Below, piece after piece: positions 1-12,426 of a stretch of DNA of 64,000 bases (position 1 is its first letter; every line of letters begins with the position of its first letter). Position numbers and translations under genes: made by a program. The notes beneath the pieces were generated by a model that worked only from the letters and a program-made list of their open reading frames with translations, made no database searches and was not told where the DNA came from. Source of the DNA: Paracamarosporium sp. OC-R06-R3 (lineage: Eukaryota > Ascomycota > Dothideomycetes > Pleosporales > Didymosphaeriaceae); assembly GCA_019828545.1 (NCBI GenBank), contig JACVRA010000325.1, positions 124,001-188,000 on the forward strand, read 5' to 3'.

Positions 1-1305
1 GGGCGAGCGCGCATGTACGTCGTAGGAGCTGCGAGTGCCTTATGGCGAGCAGCGGCCTGCGCCGCTGCCTGGCTTGCTTGCGGATCGGCTGCACGTGCTT
101 GGACGTTCCTACAGTATCATTAGCAACGAGCGAAAGAGCAACAATAGTAATATAAACATACGATGGGTCATAGTCGGCTTGAGCGAACTCCTTCTTGCGA
201 TAATCGTCGGTGCGCTTCAGGATAGGGCGGGTCCAGTCGGTATATAGGCGTTCTGCTTGCCGCCTAATGTGTAGCTCAGGGCGCTTGCTCTTGCAATAGA
301 ACATAATGACCTTGCCAATTCCAGACGCAACAAGGCTGTCTTTGGTGATGGGAAGCTTCTCCAATGCAGCGAAGAGCTCCTTCTGAATGTCGTACGCGGG
401 GAGACTGCCGTCGCTCAGAGGCTCGAGGAAGAAGCGCACAGCTTCTAGGAGGTTGATCTCCGGATCGACAATGGAGTCCTTGATGCTGTTCTTGTTCAAC
501 ATGGTGACGACTTCGGGTAGAAGTTTGAGCTTGTGCCTAGCTGGCTCGCCACGCTTTCGACCCTCGTTGTCCGCTTCTGCTGCTGAGGCCATGCGACGGC
601 GCATGTCTTCAATTTCAGCGTCGGCCATTCCCTCCAAGTCGATCCCATCCTTCTTACGTCTGCGCGACCCCCCTGACGGCTTCATGAGGGCCTTGATTTG
701 GTCATCCAGAGCACGTTTTCGTCCTATGAATTGTTAGTTGACAATAGTTGAATGTATGTGCTGAGCTACATACGCTCTTCGGGAGTCAAGTTCTCATCGT
801 TCTCATCCGGGGTAGCTCCCCTAGTCTTCTTTCTGCTTCTGCCTTTCCGCGAACCAGAAATCTCATCGCCGCCGCTGACTTCGTCGTCACGATTCTTCTT
901 CCGTCGCGGCTTATCAGCGCGCTTCTTTTTCTTCTTGGGCTGTTCGCCTTCACCTTCCGCTCGCTTTCTCTTGTGTACACCAATCAGGTTCATGTTCTCG
1001 CCATCGATGACTTGCGCCGGGCGCTCTTCGATGGCAATGTTGCTGGCATCGAAGTCCTCGAACTGCTGGTCGTCCAGCTCACTCAGTACGGATTCATTGT
1101 CTGAAAGCGCGGCTTCCTGAACGTCGTCTGGGTCGGGCATCTCATCTTTCGACTCGGTGACCTCCATGTCCTGATCGGGCGCGCCGAGGGGAGGGTTTAC
1201 GCCATTCTCTTCGTCGACTTCGGGTGCGAGGGGGTCCTCTGGCTCGTTACCTGCCTCAGGCAGCGGCGAGTTGGAATGCGAGCGGTCAAAGGAAACGTCC
1301 TCCAT
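1..1305 (-). CDS. IWS1: IWS1/SPN1 transcription elongation factor, 3' end off the window
   Basis: Spn1/Iws1 binds Spt6 and RNA polymerase II in the nucleus during elongation. I read three exons on the minus strand, 774-1305, 162-723 and <1-108. The introns 724-773 and 109-161 both start GTATGT and join in frame. The first exon is highly acidic, then turns basic with a run of lysines (KKKKKR), the usual disordered N-terminus. The second exon carries the TFIIS N-terminal-like (TND) fold, including stretches such as LLPEVVTMLNKNSIKDSI, IGKVIMFYCKSKRPE and YLYTDWTRPI. The third exon begins the Ala/Gln-rich tail (ASQAAAQAAARHKALA) and is cut by the window edge, so the stop is not seen. The ATG at 1305 opens the only long acidic reading frame. 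It is divergent from PCF11. Family assignment is confident. Confidence 0.93.
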
Positions 1306-2141
1306 GGTGTGTGCGGCGATTTCAACCGATCGAGAGGGTATCGGGTGGAGGCTGAGGCTAGGGTTTCGCGAAAAGCACGTAGCTGACGGTGATCATATGT
1401 AGGAGGATGGGAAAGACTGACGTGAAAGACTGACGTGAAAGATGGGAGCGTCGCGAGCACGGCGACCGGAGTAAGTGTTTCGCCGCTAGCGGCAGCGGCG
1501 ACGCGGGTCAAAGCGCAGCTTCCTTCTACAAACGACGGCAGCCGCTTGCTTCGGCCTCCACCTTGAGTTCATCAGCAACCCCCGACTTCACCTTGTGCGC
1601 GCACTCACCCGCTCGCATCACTATTCGACTCTCTTGCGCCTGCAGTTGCTGGCTTGCCGAGCAGCGCTCTCACGCGACAGCTGCACCGTCCGGCTCCTCT
1701 ATCAAACGTGCTTGCTGTCTCCGTAGCGACGCCAGACTTACCCTCATAGTCCCCCGACTGCTTCTTTGCGGCTCTTGTGTCCGCACTCGGTTTCGCACCG
1801 GTTGGCTTGGAGGAGGAAGGCATACTCGCGGGGTGGTGGCTCCGGCACTGGCTGGGAGAGTGCGAGATTTATCGCTGTTCTGGGCACCTGGCGCAGTGCT
1901 CACGCTGCTCTTGCCTGGCGAGACATTCATCAATAGCTAGCATCAAGGCGAAAACATCACTTTGTCTTAGTGTGTTCGAGAGCGAGGAAACACATCGTCC
2001 CCCTTTGTTGACCCGAAGCAACTGTCCGGACCGCCGACGTTCGATCGAGCAGCTCATTCTCATCTTATCACACCTACCACCAGTTCCCTCTAACCAAAGT
2101 GCCTCTTTCTTAATTCTATCTTCTGCGCTAATCTGCCCATT
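1306..2141. promoter_or_regulatory. Divergent intergenic region between IWS1 and PCF11
   Basis: About 0.84 kb separates the two start codons and should hold both promoters and 5' UTRs. Overlapping open frames on both strands here (for example around 1563-1940 and 1777-2199) have no recognisable protein character. Pyrimidine-rich stretches lie just upstream of the PCF11 ATG. I see no clear TATA box. Confidence 0.5.
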
Positions 2142-4549
2142 ATGTCTTCTATCTCCGATGAGGTCGCTGCCGACTTCAAAGACGCCCTGCAAGACTTGAA
2201 AGTCAATAGTAGACCAGAAATTAGCAACCTAACCCTCATCGCAAAAGAGAATACAGAGCATGCACAGGCGATATCACTCGTATTAGAGAATCACATCCGA
2301 ACCGTAAGTCGTTATGAGTTTATGCCGTGTGCCCAGCCCTCTTGTGGACACTGTCTTATCCATGCTTCCCCATCTAGTTCGATGCTTCAATGGCTGACTA
2401 TGATAGGCTCGGCCGGAATGGAGGCTTCCATCTCTTTATGTGCTCGATTCCATTGTTAAAAATATTGGCACTCCTTACACTGTCTACCTTGGTCGAGGTC
2501 TATACAAGACTTTTATGGAAGCATACTCGAAAGTGGACCAGCCTACGCGAAAGGCGATGGAAGGCTTGTTGAGAACCTGGAAGCAACCGGTTCCTGAATC
2601 AATGGACGCTCGTCCAGTTTTCCCTCCTGAGATGACTGGTGATATAGAGAATGCGCTTAACAAGATGCGTTCTGTACAGGCCCAGATGCAGTCGCAACGC
2701 CAGGTGCATGCCTTGCCCGCGAGGCCTGCATCGAACACCGTTTGGAGGGACACGCCAACTCCGCCCCAGAACGGTGCCCACTTTGGCGCTCCGGTTGATC
2801 CTCGAGCTCGCCAGGTAAGCTAATACCCTCATGTATACGATATAGTTTGCTAAGTTCAGCTAGTTCCCGGGCCAGCAGCATGGACAATATCCACAACCCG
2901 TGCCTACGCCAGATCAATACGGTCAACCACAGCCGTTCTCTCAACCTATGGGTTCTCTTGATCTAAACGAATTGAAAGAGGAGGTTGGCAAACTCATCTC
3001 TAGCACTCAGCAAGCGTTTGCATACAACCTCGCGGATGCGAGCCTGCAGCAGAAGCTGAACGCTCTTCTCGCGTTAAAAAAGGTGCTGGATACGCAGACT
3101 CTACCGCCACAGCAACTTGAGGCCGTTCGCAATCAGATTCGAGCACTGGCGCCTCCTCCTGCACCTACACCGGTGCAAATGCCTGCATTTGTTCCTCCAC
3201 CGTCAGTGCCACCAACTCTACCCACACCGCAGCAACCGCCTACTCCTACCTTGCAGCCTCCTGCGAGCGCTCCACCCTTGAACCTTGCGCAGATGCTTGC
3301 AAGCCTTAGACCAGGTGCTCCCGCGGTCACAAACCCGTCTCCTGCTCCTGCCCCTGCGACACCTAATCTAGCAGACTTGATAAAGCGCTTGTCAACTCCA
3401 CCGCAACCATCCTCTACCCCAGCTGTGACGCCGTTTTATCCTTCGCCTTTTCCTGGTCCTGCCGCAATGTCTACCCCGGTGCCAGCGCCCGCTATTCCAG
3501 CACCAGCACCGGCATCAGCGCCCGCGCCCGCGCCTGCGGCGACTCCAACTGCTCCAGCTCCACTTAATCTTGCACAACTTCTGGCGAACTTCAACAAGCC
3601 CCACACAGCGGCTCCGGCGGCCCCAACACCTCCCTTCAATCCGGCTCTGCCTGCCCAGGTCCAAGGTCTCAATCAACTGCTGTCGCAACCTACTAGTACC
3701 GGCGCTGGTGCCGGTGCTGCACCACCGAATCCCAATAACGCAGCATGGCTTTTGAATGCTCTAAGTGGGTTGCCCAACATTGGCACTCCTTCCAATACCA
3801 CACCCTTTGGTTCTGAGCCCATGACACGACAGTCTTCCGCTCCAACTGGTTTTTCCACCGATGTCGAGCTGACGACTGCGTCGATGAAGCAGTAGGTTTC
3901 CTCAAGTCTTCGGCAATCCAAGTGTACTAATCATGACAGGCCGCGTCTGCATTTAATTTCACGACTCTACGATGCAAAGCCCAATATCTGCACTACGTGC
4001 GGGCGACGATTTGATGCAACAGCTCAGGGTAGAGAGAAAAAGGCTCGTCACATGGACTGGCACTTCAAAATGAAAGACCCAGATGCCGCCAAGCGTGGTA
4101 TTCACCGGAGCTGGTACTTCACTGAAAAGGTATAGTAGTCACATCCAGCAAGCGAATCCCTACTAATTAGTTCCAAGGAGTGGATCGAGTACCGCGAGGT
4201 TGATGAAACCGCTCCCGAAGACTCCACCAACGGTCCTTCTGGAGCAAGCGGTAGAGTTAAGAAGCAGGCGAAAGATCGATACGTGCTTGTCCCACAAGAT
4301 GTTACGCTCGCCCACGCCCCGTGCCCGATCTGCCAGGAGAACTTTGAGCCACAATGGTCCAAGGAAGCGAATGACTTTGTATGGATGGACGCAGTTAAGG
4401 TTGGCGGTAAAATCTACCATGCGACGTGCTGGGAGGAGTACAGCAAGGGCGCTGGCATTGCCACGCCGAGCACCCCGGACTCTGTGCTTGGGAAGCGCAC
4501 AGGTGAGATGGGCACACCTGCATCTGGGAAGAAGATGCGTGCTTATTGA
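2142..4549 (+). CDS. PCF11: PCF11, mRNA cleavage factor IA subunit with CTD-interacting domain
   Basis: Pcf11 couples pre-mRNA 3'-end cleavage to transcription termination by binding the RNA polymerase II CTD. Exons are 2142-2303, 2407-2814, 2864-3891, 3940-4129 and 4178-4549, giving 719 residues. Residues about 1-140 are the CID, with the signature LPSLYVLDSIVKNIGTPY. Intron 1 ends at the AG after a GCTGAC branch point, which restores ARPEWRLPSLYV. The middle is a low-complexity Pro/Ala/Gln region (about 3150-3560 in DNA). The C-terminus has the two zinc-binding elements expected of Pcf11: CTTCGRRF followed by HMDWH, and CPICQENF followed by HATCW. The start ATG fits the family's N-terminal 'DEVAADFKDALQDL' start. 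IWS1 is divergent and ADK1 lies downstream on the same strand. The only uncertain splice is the acceptor at 4177, chosen because it alone keeps EWIEYREVDE in frame. Confidence 0.93.
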
Positions 4550-5109
4550 GCAAAGCACCCGGTATTACCGGTTTATTCATTATTACGATGGGAGAGTGGG
4601 GTTTTGGCAGGATGTACACTGGTTTTGGTCCCTTTTGATGCATAGCGATGGCGTTGGCATGGCGGTCAACCTGCTTGAGGGTTGCGATAGCACGGCTTTG
4701 GCCGCTTTTCAGAAGACTTGTTTGCATGGCATTTTCATCTAAACCGAGCAGAACAGGGCTTTCTCGGTATCATATTTTTGCAAAATGAGCTCTGGGTCCC
4801 TACGTAGGACTCTGTCGATCAAAACCAGAAAAGTAGATGCAGATAGGAACTAGATTTATAGCCGACGTGCTTTCAGATGGTCGGATTTGGATGCTCATGG
4901 TCAACGTAATAGCTTAGCCGGACCGGACAATTGGCCGAGGCACAGATATCCTTGGAAGCACCGGTGGACCGTGCAGCCCTTCTGCCGGAGCTCGATGCCA
5001 GCATCTGCATTTCTGTCCTACGCCATTGCCCACCCACGCCGTGTCCATCGCTCCTATCCAGCTCATCCAGCGCCTTATCACCTCTCCTCTTTTCACATCT
5101 GTCGACGCA
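4550..5109. other. Intergenic PCF11-ADK1
   Basis: A 560-bp tandem spacer that must contain the PCF11 3' UTR and the ADK1 promoter and 5' UTR. A CT-rich stretch (about 5040-5105) lies directly before the ADK1 ATG. No gene was seen. Confidence 0.5.
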
Positions 5110-6152
<1,043 letters not shown>

Positions 6153-7118
6153 GTTCTTGCCTGTTGGACGCTCGGGACGCGATGAGGAGTGGTGGATGGG
6201 CGAAAGGACATGGGAAACGCCTTCTTTCTGAAAGCGTTCCAACGATTTGATGGCTCTATATGGAACCGCACGCTTGACACGTAAAAATTGCGCCTTTGGT
6301 TTAGGCAGGAAGGCAGATGATGGTTGCACATAGGTAATGGTACTTTTACCCCAAATTCGCTGTACTTGTAAAGATGAGGATTTCTTGGGTAGGTCCGCGA
6401 TGGATGGGGGCATTGGTGGCCTACATTCTGTATTGTAGCTAGCTTTTTTATCTCTTCGGCAATGTCTTGGTGTTTGATCAAGAATGGCGCGAAGGGCTGG
6501 AAAATGCACGAGCAATAATCAGTCTTGGATTTGATTTCGATGACCGCGTGATAGAAACTTTTGTTCAGTTGGGCGCATCTCATCGTGCGCACATGTCGAA
6601 ACGCTTTGCTTTAAGTCCGCGACATCAAACACGTGAATCACCTTGAACACTCTAGCGCGGACAAATGGGTGTTGAGCCACGATTATTGGGACGTGATCGA
6701 AACCGGATCAAAATCGATTCCAGCCATGAGACTTGGCAAGCCAGAAACCTTTAGATTGGACATACAGCTTTGTCACACATGCTCTCTTGGTGATACCGTT
6801 GGGAACGAAAAGCTTCGAACAATAAATGATATCGCATTCATTGGCTGCGGGTTTCACACTAAATGCCAGGCATCACCTGTCATCAACGCACGTGGCTTGG
6901 CAACCTCCAGCTTCAGCTTCCACCACAATCGTTCGCAACAATCGACGCCCGAGAACGCATAGCCAACCATATTTATCAATCTGATTCCGTGAAGCGAAAC
7001 GGGATCATCCGAGATCGCCCCAGGTGAGTCTCCCTAGAGGAGATGCCACGGACGCCGGGTGGACGGAAACCCATTAGCTTACATTTACTCATGTTAGCTG
7101 ACCATTAGAAGAGCAGCT
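6153..7118. other. Intergenic ADK1 to first F-box gene
   Basis: About 0.97 kb. A short open frame at 6633-6962 and a minus-strand frame at 6149-6592 show no recognisable domain. I treat them as chance ORFs over the ADK1 3' UTR and the next promoter. Confidence 0.4.
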
Positions 7119-8780
7119 ATGGCCAAACTCCAAGATCTACCATCTGAACTACTCGAGCAAATCTTGTCGTATCTAGCTCAACCAGCATACTATTGCCTTT
7201 CGCAGGTATCGAAGCCGCTGTACGCCATCGTCCTTCCTTACTTATATTGCGACATCACTCTTCTCATTCGATCCAACGATCATGTCCCACGGATAGACAA
7301 GCTATTCTTCAACATCCTAGATAAACCAAAACTGGGAAGTCATGTCCGAAGCCTCCGATTGGGGGTGCAGACTCATGTGCCCTGGCGCGACATTCGAAGA
7401 TGTATGCATATAGAAAGCAAAGTCGAGCATCAATTAAACGTTGAGAAAGCGATGCGATATGTAAGTACATGGCAGTATATGGTGTACGCAGATGACTTCC
7501 GAGGAGGGCTGGAGTCGAACGATTATGGAGTATATGCTGCGTTATTGTTTCTACTGGTCGTTCCCTCACTACAATGCATCAGCATTGCCGAAAACGGCGA
7601 CGAGACCCTCCGGCCTCTTAAGATAATTCTCGACAATATTAAAGATGATCGGGATTTACCAAGTATCGGAAGCATCACATCTATTAAAGAAGTGATATAC
7701 AACTTCGACCACGAGACGGCTACACCTTTCCCTCAAAGTCAGTTGTGGCACACTTTGATTTTCCCGACAATTCAAGCCCTCGAAATACCATCAATCAACA
7801 GTTCAAGTCAGATACGATCCCATCCGCAGCTTTACCGGCCTTTTCGGCTTTCGTCTCCATTGTTATCACTTACCTCGCTTACCCTACGGTGCACTAGACA
7901 TGTCCCGGAGACTTTGAATGGGTTCCTTCCGGAAACTCCTCAACTACGCACACTTACCTGCGAGGCTTGTTATGATACCAGCCAAAACCTTTCAGTATCA
8001 CAACGTCCGCCAACGCCATGGATATCTTTAGATCGTTGGAATGCAGAATTAGCTGCTGTCAGGAATACTTTACAGAAGTTAGTACTGAGTGTGGAGTACA
8101 GTGATAATAGTTGCACCTTTTTCAATCAACCAGTCGTCAAGTCAGAAGTTACTGGTCGCCTCAACTTGAGGGAGTTCGATCAGTTACACACACTCGAAGT
8201 TCCCGTACCCTTCCTGACTGGGGATTCCTTCATCTGGATCGGGACAGACACGAACTTTTCGCCATACGCTCCACCAAATCTTCGTCATCTGATTATTCGA
8301 ACAGATATGACTGATGCACAGTTTGTGTACCCGTGGGATACATCTATCAGGGCGACTGGACCGACCTTCCAGGAGTCAAAAGAAGAATCCCGTGTTAGAG
8401 ACACGGCCCGTATGGACCTCACCTGTATCTTACAGATAGCTCTTTCTCTGATCGATCAACTGCCTCATCTCCAATCATTCGCTATTTGGCAGCCTCCAGA
8501 CCCTTCGCTTGACTTGTTCGATTATCAGCTGGAAGACCTGCGCATATCCTGCAAGAACAAGTCAATTACTGCGAAAGTCATCTACCCAATGTTACTCCGA
8601 TGGAAATCACCAGTCCATTGGGATTTGGTCCGAGAAGTTATTCTCTTCGACACTCAATTTCCCGAAAGCGGATCGTTGGCTCAGTTTTTTCGAGGGCAGC
8701 GACATGGCATACCGCTTGGTTTAGCTTCTCAGTATCACTTGGGTGAATTCAAGAAGCACCTTGTTCGCAAACACAGATAA
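7119..8780 (+). CDS. F-box protein, 553 residues, substrate receptor of unknown target
   Basis: Single-exon gene. Residues about 3-45 read as an F-box (DLPSELLEQILSYL, then a CLSQVSKPLY stretch and LPYLY), the segment that docks to Skp1 in SCF ubiquitin ligases. The rest contains leucine-rich stretches of the degenerate kind seen in fungal F-box proteins (for example SLTSLTLRCTRHV, LRTLTCEACYD, LHTLEVPVPFL, PHLQSFAIW), suggesting an LRR-like solenoid rather than a Kelch or WD40 propeller. The ATG at 7119 opens the F-box directly. The next gene downstream has the same layout and an almost identical opening (MAKL, one variable residue, DLP), so the two look like diverged tandem paralogues. The target is unknown. 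F-box identity is inferred from the N-terminal motif only. Confidence 0.8.
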   Translation: MAKLQDLPSELLEQILSYLAQPAYYCLSQVSKPLYAIVLPYLYCDITLLIRSNDHVPRIDKLFFNILDKPKLGSHVRSLRLGVQTHVPWRDIRRCMHIESKVEHQLNVEKAMRYVSTWQYMVYADDFRGGLESNDYGVYAALLFLLVVPSLQCISIAENGDETLRPLKIILDNIKDDRDLPSIGSITSIKEVIYNFDHETATPFPQSQLWHTLIFPTIQALEIPSINSSSQIRSHPQLYRPFRLSSPLLSLTSLTLRCTRHVPETLNGFLPETPQLRTLTCEACYDTSQNLSVSQRPPTPWISLDRWNAELAAVRNTLQKLVLSVEYSDNSCTFFNQPVVKSEVTGRLNLREFDQLHTLEVPVPFLTGDSFIWIGTDTNFSPYAPPNLRHLIIRTDMTDAQFVYPWDTSIRATGPTFQESKEESRVRDTARMDLTCILQIALSLIDQLPHLQSFAIWQPPDPSLDLFDYQLEDLRISCKNKSITAKVIYPMLLRWKSPVHWDLVREVILFDTQFPESGSLAQFFRGQRHGIPLGLASQYHLGEFKKHLVRKHR

Positions 8781-9753
8781 TCACCGGTAGCACATTTGCA
8801 CTGGCGACTACAATCTCCATCCAATCCAGCGATACATTGTGTCGAACTACGCCATAGGCAACTCCATAAGCATATAATATCTGTAAAGCTCTTCTTTTTG
8901 TATCACAAAGCGACGAGAGCGAAACGTCCGAGTTATCCGCTTTTCCATCCCAGACAGCTCGCAATCTAGGAATGTCTGTTCATGGACTTGAAATCCTACC
9001 TTACGGGTTCAGCCTCGGCTGGTCAAACGGCCCCATCATACCAATACACACGCGTATTCACGGCTGCCAGACGTGCAGTACTCGTAAATGAGACATACAT
9101 TTATTCGCACAACGAGTTGTCGTTTTCGATTCAGGCAAGCAGCGCACCGTGACGGGAGAAGCAACTCGAACGGAACATATGCAACACTCAATCTACTCCT
9201 GCGTCACTCCCACGCTAGGCTACGGATATGCACGCCTTAACGCATTCTGTACCTTCATTACATTGCAGCCACACCCGCGATTCAAGCCCCAACTCGTGGC
9301 ACTTGCCTAGTGTGGTACCGGATGTGGCGCACACTCAAGGATATCCGCTGGTGATGTCTTCTCGGAAGTGGAGGAGCCATCGCCATCTCTCATTGGATAC
9401 ACCGACGAGAAATCATCAAATGCCCGAAGCTTCTCGCTCTGACCGAGGACCGTTTGGCTGGTGCCCCGGACTTCAGTCAATATCGGGTTAATCTCAATTT
9501 GGTCAAGCGGCCATCCGATCCCTGCTAAGCTTCCGATTCAAGGCACGGCGTGGCGGCTAAACCATGTGATGGACGTACTTGCCTTCTATTTCACCTTCCT
9601 TTCTCCGCCTCCGTACCCCCAAATTCAATACTGCTCCTACCTTTGCAATCGCGATATAGACGATTGTCTCTCGAACAACCAGAAAAGTACATAATGTCTT
9701 ACACTCTAAACAGTTCCTGAACTGTGACGACCGGTTACCTAGCCTTGAACACC
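8781..9753. other. Intergenic between the two F-box genes
   Basis: About 0.97 kb with no supported gene. Small open frames (8749-8964 minus, 9228-9491 plus) lack protein character. Confidence 0.4.
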
Positions 9754-11295
9754 ATGGCGAAACTCTCCGATCTCCCTGTTGGCCTACTTTCCATCATTCT
9801 GGACTACCTCAGCAGACACGACTACAACGATGTCTTACGTGTCTCCAAAACATTCTACCGAGAAGCTTTGCCGTACCTTTATCGCGACATCAAGTTTGAG
9901 GCGACAAAGTCTCGCAGTTGTGCCCGCAAACTTGCCTTCCTTCTCCGGACCCTCCTCGAGCGACCACAACTCGCATCTCACGTTAAAATTTTCAAGCTAC
10001 GCGGGCCTCTTCCTTTCTGGACGAAGTACAATCCCTGGCCTGAGGACGCGAAGGCTGGCCCTGCGTCCGTCAACCTGTGGGGGTTGAAAGGATGCACAAC
10101 CCTGTCCAAGGCGCAGAAGATCTTCGCTTCGAACCAGGTCTATTCCTTCGTCGACGAGAGTATGCACAAAGAGCAGGATCAATTCAAGAACCGTAGTAAA
10201 GATGCGTTGGCAACATTGGTATTGACGCGCTTCACGGAATTGAGGACTTTAGATCTCGGAGATGGGTTCCTAATGCACTCGCTCTTTCTCCCGCAGGTCC
10301 TCAAACGTGCAGAACGCTTGTTTCCAAAGCTCGAACACGTAGTTTTGGGCGATAAGAGATTTGATCCTGAAAATTCGGTATCATACATGGATCTGGACCT
10401 TATCCGGCCAATTTTCTACTCGGATACTGTCCGTACGTTTGAATACCTGATGACACAACCGTGGCAATTGAACTGGAATCGTCCTGTAGCCCCGCGTAGC
10501 GAGAGCCTGACTATGCTCCGCCTCTTCAGGACAAATATCACCCGGGGAACTTTGGATCAACTTCTACATGCCACCCCAAATTTAAAACGCTTCCACTACG
10601 AGCAAGAAATTCTTTTTAATACCAACACACCCGTTGCTCCACCCTTGTCCCCGTATTTAAATCTCGACGGCCTCAACATCGCACTCGCAAACCTTAAGAA
10701 CACGCTCGAAGAGGTTAAATTGACACTCTCCCTTGCCCCATCCTCACTCTCGCCTGCCGAGATCAAACTTCAAGGACTCATATTCCCCGCAATACAGGGC
10801 ACCCTCGCTGTTCTCAAGGACATGCGGAACCTAGTAGATGTGGAAGTACCAATGGTCATGTTTCTCGGATGGGCCCCCGACTTCGCCGCGTCCCTCTCCG
10901 AAGTCCTCCCCTGGGGCATCCGCCGTCTCACTCTCCGCGACGACTTCCTGCTCCACTGTCCGTGGGCGACGGGCCCCTCCATGAACAAGAAAATCAGCAG
11001 GATCGCTGAGTATTTGGATAAGAAGGGTGTGCATGCACCACAACTGGACACCTTCCAGATCCGCGTTAAGCCTAGCGCGAAGGACGGGACGTGGTTGGAG
11101 GACGCGGTCGGCGATGTAGGTATGCCGGTTGCAGGAAGTAATGTTCAGTTTAGTGTAGAGAAAGAGAAGAGGGCGGAGATGTGGCGGTGGAGATTTGGAG
11201 AGGGTATTGGGAAGGAGAAGGAGACAAGAATTGATAGTGCGATGGTGGTGAGAGAGAGTATGTTTCTTCCGCTTGAGGGGATCAGGTTCACGTAA
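9754..11295 (+). CDS. F-box protein, 513 residues, paralogue of the upstream gene
   Basis: Single-exon gene. I start at the ATG at 9754 (context ACCATGG, a strong Kozak site); the open frame extends 10 codons upstream but without an ATG. Residues 2-42 are F-box-like (KLSDLPVGLLSIILDYL, then VLRVSKTFYREALPYLY). The body has LRR-like pieces (LRTLDLGDGFLM, LFPKLEHVVLG, SLTMLRLFRTNI, NLKRFHYEQEI) spaced as in solenoid F-box proteins. It probably acts as a Skp1-bound substrate adaptor with unknown target. Compared with the gene at 7119-8780, the opening and overall plan match but the bodies are strongly diverged, pointing to an old tandem duplication or shared family expansion. Confidence 0.8.
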   Translation: MAKLSDLPVGLLSIILDYLSRHDYNDVLRVSKTFYREALPYLYRDIKFEATKSRSCARKLAFLLRTLLERPQLASHVKIFKLRGPLPFWTKYNPWPEDAKAGPASVNLWGLKGCTTLSKAQKIFASNQVYSFVDESMHKEQDQFKNRSKDALATLVLTRFTELRTLDLGDGFLMHSLFLPQVLKRAERLFPKLEHVVLGDKRFDPENSVSYMDLDLIRPIFYSDTVRTFEYLMTQPWQLNWNRPVAPRSESLTMLRLFRTNITRGTLDQLLHATPNLKRFHYEQEILFNTNTPVAPPLSPYLNLDGLNIALANLKNTLEEVKLTLSLAPSSLSPAEIKLQGLIFPAIQGTLAVLKDMRNLVDVEVPMVMFLGWAPDFAASLSEVLPWGIRRLTLRDDFLLHCPWATGPSMNKKISRIAEYLDKKGVHAPQLDTFQIRVKPSAKDGTWLEDAVGDVGMPVAGSNVQFSVEKEKRAEMWRWRFGEGIGKEKETRIDSAMVVRESMFLPLEGIRFT

Positions 11296-12426
11296 TGAGT
11301 AATGACTTACGAATAATGAACGACATTTTTCATTCATATGCTTTATCGTTCTTGTGAACGGTGAAAATGTGACGGACTCTTATGATTCTGACCAGCCGTG
11401 GAGATTTTGCACTGTAGTGAGCTATCCTCGAGCGAACTGGCAAAATCAGACTATATTAAGGCGCCTGCTAAGTGTAGACTGCGGCGGCTGAATAAATGTT
11501 AGAAAGGTATAAACATATACATTAAGAGATTGGCAGACCAGCGGATTTGAACTGGCGCATCGTCTGATGTCTCATTCCTTCCATACCTAGCAAGAGCGCC
11601 AAAAAAGTCAAAAACTAAAAGCCACTTCGNNCACTTCGAAGCCCGGCTCAAAGAACCCAATTACGAGTTTTTGTTTGATTCGGTGATAGAAAGACTATTT
11701 GATAAATATATATAGAGGGTAGATAATATAGATTGTTGGTGAGTGAATTAAATGGGCTGGACGCCGATGTGTGCGGGGAGTGAGAGTGAGTGAATGGGGC
11801 AAAACATAGGTGGATATTTGGATTTTAGGTAGGTGAAAGAGGGGCTCCAACCCCCGCTCCGTCTGATCTTATGGTTGTGGCCTTCCATATCCTTCTATAG
11901 TAGTTGTTGCTACGCAAAAGATAGAGTGTTGAAACTGTAGCTCGGGAGCAGCATATGTGGATACGCACGGCAGCTTGTTGTCTACGAGGCTCAACAATGG
12001 CGTGTACTATTTAAGCCTGTGTTTGAAACTTTCTTGGGTAAAGTAAAAGTGGGTGTGGCATGATTCGATCTTGCGTAGAAGTAGAAGTATCTCGTAGGCT
12101 GGTACGTAGGTCTAGACGCCTTGGGGACAGCAATACTACAAATAGGATAAACATCACACCATAGAAAGCACACGTAAGCAGCTGGAAGATTTGAATCTGG
12201 AAGTAGTACCGTGTTCGTTTTCATAGCCACAACACAATAATATGTATACTACACAAAAAGGTATCTGGACGCGAATCGAAGACCAAAAGGCTCAGGTATT
12301 AAGTCCAAAAGAAAAGAAGCCTCATTTTCCATCCGAACGCCTTGTCGTAAATAAAAATAGAAATTGTTCGCCATTACAGTGCAAATTGAAGCCAAAGGGA
12401 AGCGTTTTCGTGCGTGCGTAATGCGT
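11296..12426. other. Gene-free region with unresolved NN
   Basis: About 1.1 kb between convergent genes. It contains two N at 11630-11631 and a box-B-like motif on the minus strand at 11543-11553. It also has AT-rich stretches (for example around 11700-11725) and a G/C hairpin-like stretch near 11844-11862. No ORF here is convincing; the minus-strand frame at 11991-12230 has no recognisable domain. Confidence 0.45.
11630..11631. other. Unresolved bases (NN) flanked by a 7-bp direct repeat
   Basis: The only ambiguous bases in the window. The heptamer CACTTCG occurs immediately on both sides (11623-11629 and 11632-11638). That is what a collapsed tandem repeat or an overlap-joined contig boundary would look like. 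Confidence 0.9.

Noticed and set aside
11521..11605. tRNA-like stretch on the minus strand
   Set aside because: A B-box-like core exists, but neither acceptor nor anticodon stems pair. Kept only as a finding, not as a tRNA gene.
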